From positions 186,001 through 250,000 of the forward strand of contig JAEOAD010001942.1 of NCBI GenBank assembly GCA_036365145.1: 64,000 nt of DNA, written 5' to 3'. The notes below the pieces were generated by a model. It saw only the letters and a program-made list of their open reading frames with translations. It was not told the origin of the DNA and did not search any database. Of this stretch, positions 1-11,714 are shown piece by piece (positions within the stretch are counted from its first letter, which is position 1; each line of letters opens with the position of its first letter). Source of the stretch: Orientallactaga sibirica. Taxonomy: Eukaryota > Chordata > Mammalia > Rodentia > Dipodidae. Both the position numbers and the translations under genes were made by a program.

Positions 1-2898
1 TGGCATCGAAATCAAGATCATGTCATCTGGTAAACTGCCATTTGTTTCTGAGTGATCAGGGAAGAAATACTTAAGGAGATGGAAGAAGGCTAACTATGCT
101 GTTAGGACAGCAAGGTTATGTTCTACACACACCCTCAATGGATACTGCAATGGACAGATCCTGTCTTCAAGTGGGAATGCTGGCCTCTGCATTGTCATCC
201 TAGACTGCTTGTGTCAATGATGGCTCACGGGCCTTTGGTTGTGTAAATAAGTAATAATCATGCCATTTGATATCTTTGCAAATATATTCTAAAATTTTGC
301 ACTGAGGCAACATGTTTCCATTCAAGAGGAGATGAACATGATATAATTATTGAAAGAAATAAATTGTTGCAGGCACTTGAACACATACAACTACAGAAAT
401 CATGGGGCAATGAGGCTATAAAATTTACTATTATTTCATTACTAAATTATTTGAATGTGTATTTTTGTGAATGTGTTCAGATTCTTTTATCTTGTGCCCT
501 CGTTTGTGATTTAGAACCTTTTCTATGTCAGGATGGTAACTAAGTTGAAAAATTTATTTTTCAGGTTAAGTTGTTAAAATTTTCAGTGGTCATCAGGTAA
601 TACAGAATTTTTCATATGAAATGATATGTACATTAGTGGCCTATAATATACTAGAGCAGTTGGAAGCAGAGGAAAGTGATCTTCACTAGAAAGAGATACC
701 AAACTTAGCAAACTGCTCTGCTGAAATGGGTCCAGGCCATTTTTATATAGTGCCAAATCTTTCCTTCTTGTAAATGACTTTGGGGTTGGTTGGTCTCAAG
801 CTGTGAGAACACAATGGGCTGAAAGACCAATGTCCTTAATAGAAAGATGAGTGGGCTAGCTCCCCATTCATGAGACATTTGACTTTATTTTTCCAGAAAA
901 CACCAGTGTTTGACCACACTGACTTATTCCCTGTTTCTCTGGCTGTGCATATTGAGGGCCTAGGAGCCACTAAATGGACCTAGACAGACATGGCTCCATA
1001 TGCCCTGAATAATGACATTCCATTTGTACCAAGGAGGAAGCTGCAAGTAGGAGGAACAGCAGCAGAAACGTTACTTGTCCCTTAATCACCTGTCCCTTAC
1101 CTATAGAAAAGCCATCACTTTAGGAGTTCTGTGCTCAACGTGCCTAAAACTGCCCTAGGAGAGCTTTTGGGCTGGTACTATTATTTATACACTGCCGTGC
1201 ATGGTAAAGTCCTGATATATGCGTAATTCTACATGGTTTTCAATTTGATTTGGGGGGAAAATGAAGTACTTCCCTACCACAGCTTGGAACTTGAAGCTAT
1301 TTCACCAGGAGGAGCTGTGACCCTTGAAATCCCATAGTGAGAAATTGATTCAGAGGCTGAGAAACTGCTTGACTTGCAGAGCAGTGGTAAGGGTGACTCG
1401 GAAGTACGTGGTGACCTATTTTTTCCTGAGGTCGTGTTTGGGCTGAAGGAATGAGCAAAAAGTGCCTTCAGTAGAGATATTAATTTTGCAATGTCTTCAT
1501 TGTATCCAGAAAAAAATAATATATTTCATATACTGATACCACATGTGAATGTTTTGGATAGGTTTTGAAATCATATGCTCACCATAATTTGTTCCCAAGT
1601 TGATGGCAATTGTCTTTAAAGAGCATTGTAGAATTGATATACAATAATTTTTTAGAAGCAACACCTCACTAAAAACCCAGCAGAACTGGAACTCATTCTG
1701 CAGTTCAAGTGGGTCTGGAATTCACAACAATCTTCCTAACTCAGCTTCTTGAATACTGAGACACAAGAAGACACCATACCTAGCTTACAAATATATTTCA
1801 TTTGACATTTTGTTGAATATTACTGAAAATTATAGTAATAATTTGAATTATGGCCTTTTGCAGGCATACAATAATAGGTAGTACATTTCCCCCTCTTTCC
1901 CTTATCTGTCCTCACAACTCACTGCAAACACATCTTCACTTTTACAATGCAATGCTTTTCAAAAGTTGGTGCATCATAACACATGGGGTGGGAGAGAAAG
2001 AGAGGGGGAAGTAAGGTCACAAGAATGGATTAATTTTCTTCATATGGAAAAAAAGGGCAGCAGAAGTGACCCAGGGTCTGGATTCAGGAAAGCTGTCAAT
2101 GGAAGTCAGTTTATGTGTGCTCCTGATGCACCACATTAGAAAGAATTAACTAAGCAGTTCATTTGACTTTTGTCCCTAGTGGAGGAAGACTTCATTTATA
2201 AAAATCCGTTTTTACAGGCAGATTGAAACACAGCCTGGGATCTTCCAGTTGGCTACTATCACCATCACCATAATCACCTGATGTTGCATTCTCAGAATAT
2301 TCTACATTCTTGAAAACAAGATGAGAAAATGGAGAGAACTGGGTAGTCCTAAGCCACCCTAACTATAGTCCCCAGTGTATCCCTCCTATAGCCCATTTTC
2401 AAGCACAGACTGTGAGATTAGAACAAATAACACTAGGATGGAATCAATGTCCTAATTCTTAGACTATTTATATGATACCCAATCCACAGAGTATGTAAAC
2501 AGGGTGAAATGACTTACGTGGAAATTGCAGGAAGTGTGAACTATAGTGCCTGCTCAATACAAGAAAATGCTGTGCAATAGGTCTCTGGAGTGTGAAGGAC
2601 AGAGGAAGACACAAGTTAAGCTTCTCCTCATTTGGCGTGGTGACAGCACCAGTCCACAGGCCCCTCCCTGCACAGTGGTAAACACTTTGGAGACTTGCAG
2701 CTCAGAATCACATTTGTTCACAGATAGACACTTTATAACTTTATAGACACAGATGCAGGATTAGTGTGGTCCCCTTCTTCATTCTAAAATTGTGGACAGA
2801 GTGCCTTAATATAGAAAAACACAGTGAAAATCAGTTAATTGGTGTAGGTTCATGCCAGTAGCTACCCTCAAGATAGAAAAATATGATCCAATATTTTT
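1..2898. other. Intergenic, no gene recognised
   Basis: I see no V exon, RSS, octamer or repeat family that I can name in this AT-rich stretch. Open frames are short and have no recognisable domain. A purine-rich tract near 1990-2010 and a short (CAT/CAC) run near 2259 are simple sequence. Confidence 0.6.
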
Positions 2899-3178
2899 TT
2901 AATTTATTTTTATTTTTTATTTATTTTTGGAGAGAGAGAGACACAGAGAGATAGAGAGGGAGAGGGAGACAGAGATGGGTGCACCAGCAGTCTCTCAGCT
3001 GCTGTGAATGAAATCCAGATGCGTGCGATCCCTTGTGGGCAAGTGCGGCATTGCACCCTCATGTCACTTTGCATCTGGCTAAACGTGGGACCTGGAGATT
3101 GAAACCGCTGGAGATTGGAACCAGTGTTCTTAGGCTTAGGAGGCAGGCGCCTTAGCCCCTAAGCCATCTCTCCAGCCC
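2899..3178 (-). repeat. tRNA-derived B2-like SINE, minus
   Basis: A T/A-rich tail and an AG-rich block come first. The element closes with the complement of the SINE head (CCATCTCTCCAGCC), so it lies on the minus strand. It is a long subfamily with an extra internal stretch (TGTGGGCAAGTGCGGCATT) that shorter copies lack. Confidence 0.85.
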
Positions 3179-3239
3179 TGATCCCATTTTAAAATCCCCT
3201 CTTTAACTACCCATATGAATTCTTTGAGACTATCAAACT

Positions 3240-3379
3240 TAAAGCCCCCTCCCAGGGACGCACTTCCTCCAGCAAGGCTCCACCTCCTAAAGGTTCCACC
3301 GCCTTCCCAAAGCGTGCCAGGAGCTGAGGATTAGGTATTCAAACACATGGGCCTATGTGTTTAGATTCAAACCATCACA
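3240..3379 (-). repeat. MaLR-like LTR fragment, minus
   Basis: Read on the minus strand it opens TGTGATGGTTTGAAT and contains GGTGGAGCCTTGCTGG. This resembles the mammalian MaLR (MLT/MST/ORR) LTR type. The family name is from memory. Confidence 0.5.
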
Positions 3380-3969
3380 AGATTCTACATGTAAGGAAAT
3401 CTAAATATGAGAACTGTCATTCTGCACTTATCCAGTGAGTGAGGAAACCAGCAACGTCTACAGATTACTTTATTCAATGATTCACATGCTAGAAGCTTGA
3501 ACACTTTACCTCTGCTTCCCCCACCTCAAGTCCCTCCTCCTCTTATTTTTCCCATGCTGGTTATGGATTCTAAGGACCTTGCACATGTTAGGCAAGCTTT
3601 CTAGATAACTGGGTCACACCTACACTCCACAACTGAGTTTGAGTTAGCAAGTGAGTCTCCAGTCATTCCCCCTTCAATAAGACTTCAGTATTTCTTTCAG
3701 TGCACTTGATAAATGGCTTCTCAGTTATGTTGATATAAACTGTTCAGTGTAAACTATACTTAAAGCCAAAACAAAATGAAAATATGATCCTTAAAGTATT
3801 GCAAATAACTATTTTAACTCTCAAAAAATTATGAAAGGCATGAAGCAAATAGAAAATAATAAAAGCAAAGTTAACACAAATAAAGAGAAATTATTACGTG
3901 CCCTGCTTAAAAGTAAAGAATGCTTCAGAATCATAAGAAGTGACAGGAGTGGTTATGAAGAATGATTTT

Positions 3970-4131
3970 AGCCAGGTGTGGTGATACACACCTTTAATTC
4001 CAGCACTACAGAGGCCAAGGTAGGAGGATCTCCAAGAGTTCAAGGCCATCCTGAGACTACCTAGTGAATTCCAGGTCAGCCTCAGCTAGAATGAGACCCT
4101 ACCTCGGAAAAAAAAAAAAAAAAAAAAAAGG
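3970..4131 (+). repeat. B1-like SINE, plus
   Basis: It has the 7SL-type head GCCAGGTGTGGTGATACACA, the middle TTCCAGGTCAGCCT, and a roughly 20 bp poly(A) tail at 4109-4130. Confidence 0.85.
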
Positions 4132-4666
4132 GATGATTTTAGAGATATAGTAACACTTTATTTTTATGTAACTGACATTCAAGGGAACTTAATCAATTAT
4201 TAAATGTATCAGAAAAACATTTACTATGGTAGATTACTGGCTGGCAGGGTCATGAATGAGTCATTGGGAAAATCAGAAATAATCCACAGGTCCATCTGTA
4301 TCATGAATATATGTGAAAACTACATTTGAGTCTCTACCCTTTTCTATGTGTGTCTTTTATACCTTTAATAAAGCTGACCAATTCAGACAATTTACAACTA
4401 TGAACAAAGAAAAATCTACTCCTTGATTACAGGCTTTTAATCTTATTCAGAGGAAGAGTAAAGAGAATGTTAAAAAATTAGAACACTGATACAAAAAATA
4501 CAGTAAGAAATTTAAAATAAGTTTCTTTTTCCTGTTTTGGCAGTATAGATTTTTGCCTCTATTAGGGTTTTTTTTTTTTTTTTCAAACACCAATGATGTT
4601 TTATGGTATTTGCTCCGAGGATAGGAATTCTCAACCCAATATTTGCTCTTCTGTCCCCACCTGACA

Positions 4667-4674
4667 ATTTGTAT
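4667..4674 (+). promoter_or_regulatory. Octamer-like site for orphan leader
   Basis: ATTTGTAT is one base off the kappa promoter octamer ATTTGCAT. It lies about 98 bp upstream of the orphan leader ATG, where the intact genes here also carry theirs. It may be a decayed Oct-1/Oct-2 site. Confidence 0.4.
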
Positions 4675-4771
4675 GTGGCTTTCTAGGGAGGACCTTCCAT
4701 TGAAACTCTGAAATAAATGTTCAATTCCATCCATGTCTTTAGACAAGGATTCCTCAGCTCAGCTTCTCAGA

Positions 4772-4819
4772 ATGAGTTCCCTTGCTCAGCTGCTGGGACT
4801 GCTGGTGCTGTGGATTCAT
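4772..4819 (+). pseudogene. Orphan IGKV leader exon (IGKV1/2-like), plus strand
   Basis: The exon reads MSSLAQLLGLLVLWIH, which is a kappa signal peptide (compare the general M-x-x-PAQLLGLLxLW pattern of IGKV1/IGKV2 leaders). It lies opposite in strand to the neighbouring V genes. The exon end is GATGAG rather than a GT donor, so the splice site appears lost. No V exon was found in the next few hundred bases. An octamer-like site lies upstream. It is probably the stub of a V gene whose second exon was deleted or displaced by the inversion that put the next gene on the minus strand. The leader peptide match is strong; the history is inference. Confidence 0.7.
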
Positions 4820-5294
4820 GATGAGGTCAGAAGGAGATAAGAAAGGGGAGGACCAGTGGGCTCTGGGGTCCACTGCTGCCAGGTATTTTGTCTGCATGTT
4901 TGATGTGCAATCTGGTCCTCCAGAATGAGGGTGTGAGGTTTAGACTCAAGACGAAAGATGATCAGTACATTAAAGGACCTGTTTCTAGTGCAGACTTACT
5001 GATGGATGGGGGGGTGATAGGTGGATTCTAGTGTATGGGCTGCTAAAGCGAGTGTGCCTAGGTGAATTCTAGAAAAGGCAGCATTCTTCCCATCTCTTGG
5101 CTTCTTTTTTTGAAATAGGATGCTTTGGAGTCCGAGCTAAAGTCATGCATGCATGAAGACAGTTCAGATTATGGAAAAAAGTCTATCAGGTTTGCTCAAA
5201 CCTTCAAGCCTGGTTGCATGTAAGAAAGGGTCACAGTGGAGACACCCAGAGGAGCAGCTGGGGCAGCCCAGCCTGACACTTCTGCTTCCTAAGT

Positions 5295-5322
5295 GGTTTA
5301 TGTCATGACTTGTATCACTGTG
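5295..5322 (-). promoter_or_regulatory. 12-RSS of V gene 1
   Basis: Read on the minus strand: heptamer CACAGTG (5316-5322), 12 bp spacer (5304-5315) and nonamer ACATAAACC (5295-5303). The heptamer is perfect and the nonamer is one base from ACAAAAACC. A V kappa 12-RSS joins to a J kappa 23-RSS through RAG1/RAG2. Confidence 0.95.
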
Positions 5323-5879
5323 TGGGGTCATAACCTTGCTGACAGTAATAAGTCGCAGCATCTTCAGGCTCCAAGCTGCTGATGGTGAGGGTGAAATCTG
5401 TCCCTGATGCACTGCCGCTGAACCTCGAGGGGATCCCAGAGATGGGCTGGGAAGCGTACGTGATGAGGAGCTTTGGGGGCTGGTTTGGTTTTTGCTGATA
5501 CCAATATAAGTCATTGTCAATGCCCTGGCTGGCTCTGCAGGAGAAGGTGACTCTGTCCCCTGGAGTCGCAGGCAGGACATCCGGAGACTGGGTCAGCACA
5601 ATATCACCTCTGGAGGCTGAAGTCACACACAACAGATTACTGGGTATACACTGACTGGGTATATGAAAAATCACCTCTAAATACTTCAAAAAAGAAAAGG
5701 AATATTCCATTTTTGTCAGATTCCCCAAAAGGCAAGTCAAATTCCACATGGTGCAGGACTCCCAGTGAAGAAAGAATATTAAGCATTTAAATCACATCTC
5801 ACTTTTTTTGTTTTGTTCTAAAATTCTTACCTGAAACCCAAAATAGCAGAAGCCCAAGCAGTTGTGATGGGAACATCAT
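5323..5879 (-). CDS. Immunoglobulin kappa V gene 1, IGKV6-like, intact
   Basis: This is a germline kappa light-chain V segment with two exons. The leader at 5831-5879 encodes [16 protein letters not shown] and ends in a GT donor. The V exon at 5323-5616 follows an AG acceptor, and the phase-1 split codon gives the S-A-S-R-G junction before Asp1. The domain has IVLTQSP at its start, Cys23 in FSCRAS, WYQQKP, YAS in CDR2, [14 protein letters not shown] and YYCQQG at Cys88. Framework 2 has LLITYAS where its relatives have LLIKYAS. Its V exon is 4 bp shorter at the RSS end than its five relatives, so it gives a shorter germline CDR3. No stop or frameshift is seen. The family resembles human IGKV6 and mouse IGKV5; the exact orthologue cannot be named. 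Confidence 0.92.
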
Positions 5880-5971
5880 CTCGCTTGACTATGTTGCTGA
5901 TGCCACAGAGCAGAAAAGACTCGCTTGTAATATACTCAGAGGCAGATACACTTCAGATAAAAGATGTACTT

Positions 5972-6067
5972 ATGCAAATGATGCAGTGTTCCTATTGGTA
6001 TTAATACAGACACTGTCAGAGTGGGCATCCTTTTCCTTTTTCACATATATTATGTCTCCCTCTGCTG
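5972..6067 (-). promoter_or_regulatory. Promoter of V gene 1: octamer and upstream CTCF-like block
   Basis: On the minus strand the octamer ATTTGCAT (5972-5979) lies 93 bp upstream of the ATG. Seventy-four bases further upstream is CAGCAGAGGGAGAC (6054-6067), preceded by an E-box CAGGTG. Oct-1/Oct-2 binding to the kappa octamer is established; CTCF and E2A binding are inferred from motif only. Confidence 0.8.
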
Positions 6068-6274
6068 CCACCTGAGGAAATGCTGTTGATTCAGTGGAAA
6101 TCTGCTCAAGCAGCGAGCACACTGGAAGTCCTCTGGTCCAGCTGCAGTCATTGGTAGGAAATCCAACCTTGAGGGCCTTGCAGACTCTCTTGCTGTGTCT
6201 CACAAAAGGAGTGAGTTGAACGACACCTAACACATCCCAACCTGGGAATATCCTGTTTGAGGTGTTTTCTCTTG

Positions 6275-6993
6275 GAAGAATGTGTATTTTGCATGCAGTA
6301 ATACATTCCAACGTCCACAACCTCCACTCTGCTGATTTGCAGTATGAAATTTGTCCCTGAGCCACTGCGAAGGAACTTGTCCAGGATGCCAAAGTACCAG
6401 TTCATGCCCATTAAATGAGAAGCTGGGGAGGTTGGTTGGCTTCTGCAGGGACCAATACGAGTAGTTCCTTCCATCACTGTAAACAAAGCTTTGAGTAGAC
6501 CTGCAGGACATTGACACTAGCACTCCAAGGGTGATGGACATGGACAGTGGAGTCTGTGTAAACACAACATCACCACTGGATCCTAAAATCACGAGAGATA
6601 CATGCAACAATGTGTGAAGATAAGCCATTTTATGACCATAGATTTGTTACACATTTTAGACTGGATCGTTTTTGAATGTGCTACTATATTCATAATCCCA
6701 ATTTAGCTCATTTCCAAGATGAAAGACACAAGTTGTTCTCTTTCCTTTCAAAATTCTCAGCAGAGAGCTATTCTTCATTTCCTGCAGGTCATGTTTAGTT
6801 TTATGTCAAAATAATGCATTCCCTTTGTTAGGAAGAGATGCCTGCCTCCAACAGTGAGGACAGATACCCAGGGACAGCACTGGACCAAGGGCTCGCTGTC
6901 CTAACCATTCTTGTTTCTCATCTCTTTCTGTCCTCATCCCAAATGTAAAGCATCAGCAGCTCCAGACTGAAGCAGGAAAACTCATTCTGAGAA
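6275..6993 (-). pseudogene. IGKV2-like pseudogene
   Basis: The V exon (6275-6582) starts with an AG acceptor and [13 protein letters not shown]. It runs through a [15 protein letters not shown]1 typical of IGKV2-type genes, then shifts frame in framework 2. The rest continues in another frame as [15 protein letters not shown] and YYCMQ. The RSS heptamer at 6268-6274 reads CAAGAGA on the minus strand, so it is lost. A leader remnant begins with an ATG at 6985 but is frame-shifted. A 7/8 octamer ATTTGCAC (7064-7071) lies upstream. It should be unable to encode a chain or rearrange efficiently. The subgroup call rests on DVVxTQTPLS and the long CDR1. Confidence 0.85.
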
Positions 6994-7176
6994 GTTGAAC
7001 TAAGGAGTCTTGATCAGTCAAGAAAAGAGCTGAAAAGAGCTGAGCTCCACTCCATGGAGAAATGTGCAAATCCACTGTTGTGTGTAACAGTGTGAAAAGA
7101 GCAGAGAGGAAGATGAAATGACTCTTGCCATAGTCAAATGATATGTCTCCTGAATAGATTAAAAAAACACAAACAT

Positions 7177-7390
7177 TGGACTGGAGAAATGGCTTAGCGG
7201 TTAAGGCATTTGCCTGCAAAGCCAAAGGATCCTGGTTTGATTCTCCAGGACCCACATAAGCTAGATGCACAAAGGGAACATGCATCTGGAGTTCGTTTGC
7301 AGTGGCTAGAGGCCCTGGCATGCCCATTCTCTATCTTTCTGCCTCTCTTCTTTCTCTCTCTGCTTGCAAATAAATAAATAAATTTTTTTA
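7177..7390 (+). repeat. tRNA-derived B2-like SINE, plus
   Basis: The head GGACTGGAGAAATGGCTTAG is followed by a CATGCATCTGGAGTT middle, a TC-rich stretch and an (AAAT)n tail. Confidence 0.85.
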
Positions 7391-7559
7391 AAAATACAAA
7401 AATGCTACCTACAGAGACGGGACAGATTCTGAAATGCTCTGAATCAATGTGGGAGACAGTTACACTTAACACGTCCTATGATGTGAGTACATCAGAGATT
7501 ATCATGAATGGACAGATTTGTGTCCATCTTTGCTGGATGGTCCTTTGCTCCTTTGGCAT

Positions 7560-9140
7560 AGTTCCTCCCAACTCTGGTGGTACAATACCTGAAATATATA
7601 TTCATATGTTATATAATATAATGTGTATATATATAAATAATATATATATCTCCACATTGTTTTTGTAAATGAAAGAACTCCCTTGACTCAGGAGAATGGA
7701 ACACCATAAACAAAGATCAAGTTAAAAGTTAAAAACACCCTTTAAAAAATATGTTTAGAAAACTTCTTCCAATGAGATGATTCTTGTCACATAAGGATGG
7801 GCTTTGTCAGTGATTCTAATTTCTTCTTTGCTCCATGTGGGAACCTCTGTCTCTCATCTGACCACTGTGTGAGGCAGGCACAGACTGAAATCCAAGTCCA
7901 GTGCTCTAGTCTACCTGTTCGAAGGGCATGGGTCACACCTACAGTTACAATATGTCCAGGTAACCTGTACCAAGAGGCTACATTTTCCTCATAGTGCTTT
8001 TAAATTTGATCACTATGGAATAGGAAGCTGGTTGGAAGTTACACAGGGAAGCAAATTGACCTCAAGGACCTGCAATAAACTTCATTACAGCAACAATTCT
8101 TTTGTTTCTGATCAACCAACTGAGAGAGGATTGTGTTAGTGTGACGGTCCTTGCCTCAGCAGAATATACCCAAGCTTGTCAGCTGCTGGAGTTTAAAAAC
8201 ATAATAAGCAAATATTAAGTGTATGTAGCAAATCATATGTAACAGATCTTTTCTAAATATTTTTTATCAATATCATACCCATTATTTTTGGGTACAGAAT
8301 CAAACATTAAAGCTCATGAATGCTTTCCACAGTTGGTACAAATGTGTGACATGGTTTACAGAACATTTGTTCAGGGACTTTGATACCTGTGGCAACTGAA
8401 AATCTAGATTGTTGCTTGATGCCTGGCTTCTCCATGAGTCCACGGTGTCATCAGGGATCAACCCTGCAGTCCAGGCAGCAGCTCCCCACCTCTGTGATTC
8501 TTCCCAAGAAATCCATCCTTTTTCAGCTGATAACACACCTAGTGCTAACCAATGGGATTCACAGAACTGGGAATCCTGTTAACAACTGACACTTCAATAT
8601 GCCTTCCTATTTTCACTTGCTAGCTTCTGTCAAAGAGCTTTAGGTGCTTGCATGTGCAAGGAGGAACATGACTCCTTACAGCACAGTGTCTTGATACAAA
8701 CGGTGTTTGGGTATGGCATGCATTTTTAAGTGTTGTGATTATTACAATATAGCTAGGCAATTTGAAAAAATATTGTTTTGTGAACATACTTTTGAGACAT
8801 TTTTCAATAAATTTTCCACTATGCCTTTTGTTTTCAACAAGGCTAGTTTGATAACTGTCTAGCAGCTCATAAATCAGAAGAGTCTGATGTGTTCAGGGTA
8901 GTATGAGCGTAGATTGATAAGAATGAATTATTTTGTGTTACCCTGTTGAGAACAGATTTAAAGTTCTCAGTCTGTTCTTCAAACTTGAAGAGATATGAAA
9001 GAAGTGAAGGTGTAGAGTTGTGGAAAGAAGGCTGTGATAACTCTAATCTTAACATTCTCAGTGTCTTAACATTATCAGGTTAATCTGACATCAATGCACT
9101 CAACTATGTCAAGTCAAACAAGTAAAATGTAATATCGTGA
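7560..9140. other. Intergenic duplicated block
   Basis: No V exon is seen. The block matches 47980-48900, and partly 14640-15180, at recognisable but diverged identity. Shared landmarks are CAACTG...GTGACGGTC near 8120 and CCAGGCAGCAGCTCCCCACC near 8480. It appears to be an ancient duplicated V-locus spacer. Confidence 0.55.
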
Positions 9141-9409
9141 GTTGTCATAGATTAGCCTCAATTATGTGGAATGAAGTAAACACATTCAAGGCACGTAGGA
9201 TGAGGGCATTCTCTAATCTGATCTTCCTTTCCAGATTACTTGAAATGCCTTGATCACACCTGCCTTTGCAGCCTCTACTCCAGGAGACCTTTACTGCAGC
9301 TGGGCTCTGAGGTATGATTCCTGAGATGTAACACCTACCTCTGCTTCTCTCCAAACTACTAACATGAGAGAACAGATGGGACACCCCGTGCAGGGAGGTG
9401 CAAGTGTGA

Positions 9410-9625
9410 TCAGGACAGCACACTATAGGTGGAACGTGCACATTTTTGCAAGGAGTAATTATTCCCAACTCTTTGGTCCTCTACCCTGGTGATATTCATT
9501 GTGAAATCCACCTGACACACTTGCACTGAACTTATTCGGAAGTTCAGAGATGCAGCTGGAAATTTTATTTTTTAGGAACTGTGAAAACTAGCCTGGTTTG
9601 TGAAGGTACCAATTAATTGTTCCCA
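9410..9625 (-). pseudogene. Relic IGKV exon (IGKV2-like)
   Basis: On the minus strand, decayed framework 3 can be followed: a region like NRFSGSGSG, then ATCACCAGGGTAGAGG (ITRVE) and a remnant of the YYC-LQ stretch. Framework 1 is not recognisable, and there are frame breaks and no RSS. Its position 2 kb downstream of V gene 3 fits the companion pseudogene pattern. The family call is uncertain. Confidence 0.55.
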
Positions 9626-9691
9626 ACTGATGGGGGTAGGGGAAATACTAAATTCTGTTTTGTGAAAGACACTGTCAATTATGTTCCATTC

Positions 9692-9771
9692 CCCAGAACC
9701 CATGTAAGCCAGATGCTCAAGGTGGCACATGCATCTGCAGTTTGTTTGGAGTGGCTAGAGGCCCTGGTGCC

Positions 9772-9824
<53 letters not shown>

Positions 9825-9860
9825 CTCTCTCAAATAAGTAAATAAAATATTAAAAATATT
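9692..9860 (+). repeat. 5'-truncated B2-like SINE with (TC)n
   Basis: Only the distal half of the SINE (AACCCATGTAAGCCAGATG onward) is present, followed by a long TC microsatellite at 9775-9830 and an AAATAAAT tail. Confidence 0.8.
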
Positions 9861-9987
9861 TTTTAAATGACACTGTCAAGAAAATGATTTGAGAAACTAT
9901 TTCTGATAAATCTTCAACTAAAGGCCTGCCATCAAAGTGTATAAACCTCATAAACTGGAGTAAGTAGTAAATCCACTTACAGAACAG

Positions 9988-10106
9988 GGCCCAGCACTTG
10001 GGAGGCAGAGGTAAGAGGATTTCTGTGGGTTCAGGACCACCCTGAGACTACATAGTGAGTTCCAGGTCTGCCTGGGCTTGAGCAAGACCCCATCTTAAAA
10101 ACCAAA
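9988..10106 (+). repeat. B1-like SINE fragment, plus
   Basis: It begins at CCCAGCACTTGGGAGGCAG and runs to GAGCAAGACCCCATCTTAAA. The head of the element is missing. Confidence 0.75.
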
Positions 10107-10654
10107 ACTAAACAAATACCAAAAGAAGGCAATGGCCACTGAGCACAGCTCATCAAAGAAGATACACAGAGTGTATGTTAAAAGATATTTCACATTGTAT
10201 GTTACTGAGACATAGAAACTAAAGCAGCAATTAAAAACCACATGGTAATCACAATACAAAAAATATAGAATGCAGACAACACCAAGTGCTAGCAAGCACG
10301 TGAAACACTGGAACTTGTTTCCCTTGTGCTGGGATTCAACGGTACAGCTATTGCAGAAGATATGCTGCTGGATTGTTGCAATACTGAAACACTGTAAATT
10401 GTATGATTCGGGAGTTGCACCCTTCATCCATGCCCAAATTGTGTCCACAATAATACCTGCACACAGTTGTTCATAGCAGCATCATTGGTAGGTGCTGAGG
10501 CTTGGAAATAAAAAATGAGGTCTTAGTGCAGGTGAAAGAGTCAATACAATTTAGAACATGCACTTGGGTTTGCCTGGAGGATGTGGGGTATGCCTGTACT
10601 ATCCTTCTCATAATACTATCATGTAAAACCTGAAACAAAAATTAAAGCCTTCAA

Positions 10655-10925
10655 AGCTGAAGATGTGACTTAGCAGTTAAAGGCACTTGCTTGCCAAGCC
10701 TGTGGCCTGGTTTTGATTTTCTGCTACCTACTTAAAGGCAGATGCACAAAGTGGCACATGCATCTGAAATTCATTAACAACAGCAATAGGCTCTGACAAG
10801 CCCATGATCACTCTCTCTGTCTCTCTCTGTGTCTCTCTTTCCTTCTGTCTCTCCTTTTCCTTCTCACCTTTTTTTTATCTCTCTCCCTCTCTCTGTTTCC
10901 AAATAAATAGAGAAAAATATTTATT
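10655..10925 (+). repeat. Diverged B2-like SINE, plus
   Basis: A mutated head (GCTGAAGATGTGACTTAGCA) leads into the family middle and a TC-rich tail ending in AAATAAATAG. Confidence 0.7.
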
Positions 10926-11046
10926 TTCTAATACTATCAACTTTATTATGACAAGAAAACAACTAAAAATAATTCATGGTTAACAAGAAACATTTTTAAA
11001 TTAAATATATTTCATAGGTAAATGTACAATAAAAATATTTTCCTGC

Positions 11047-11260
11047 GTTGGAGAGATGACTTAGTAGTTAAGGCACTTGCCTATGAAGCCAAAGAATACA
11101 ACTTAGATTCCTCAGGACCCACAAAAGCCAGATGCACAAGGTGGTGAATAGGTCTGGAGTTCGTTTGCAATGGCTGACTGCCCTGGCATGCCCATTCTCT
11201 CTCTTTCTATCTGCCTCTTTCTCTCACTTCCTCTCTCTCATCAAATAAGTTTGTTTTTTT
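11047..11260 (+). repeat. B2-like SINE, plus
   Basis: The head is TTGGAGAGATGACTTAGTAG, the middle GCATGCCCATTCTCTC, and the tail short and pyrimidine-rich. Confidence 0.75.
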
Positions 11261-11686
11261 TTAATTTTCCTGATCAAATGATTTTTTTTAAAAAAATCAT
11301 CCAAAAATAGATTTTTCCTGATGTTTCATAACTGAGAGAGTTGGTTCTTAGGAAACAGTAGAGCATTCAAAAATTAGATTTAAGTGAATATTCAAAATCA
11401 GGGTCAAACATGTACATTTCTCATGTTTTCCTTTCAGTATTACTGAAAGAAAATTCTCATGTAAAATAGTCAGTTCCATCAAAATAGGCATGGTTATGTC
11501 TGTATTTCTGGAGGTGGAATGGAATGAAGAGCATTCAGATGTACACAAGCCTTGCAGGAATCTTCAGCAAAATCCTTTTTCTGTAAACGTCAAGGCTGGC
11601 TGCATCTTTGAAATGCTCTGAAGCAGTTTGAAACACTGAGAGGAGCAGCTGGGGCAGCCCAGCCTCACCCTTCTGCTTCCCCCGGT

Positions 11687-11714
11687 GGTTTATGTCATGA
11701 CTAGTATCACTGTG
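11687..11714 (-). promoter_or_regulatory. 12-RSS of V gene 3
   Basis: Minus-strand heptamer CACAGTG (11708-11714), 12 bp spacer, nonamer ACATAAACC (11687-11695). Confidence 0.95.

Noticed and set aside
2540..2746. 66-codon open frame with CACAGTG nearby as a possible V relic
   Set aside because: No framework motif, no Cys/Trp pattern, and no nonamer at 12 or 23 bp from the heptamer-like string.
5164..5580. 138-codon minus frame overlapping V gene 1 as a second product
   Set aside because: It is an out-of-frame reading through the V exon and the RSS; the Ig frame explains the sequence.
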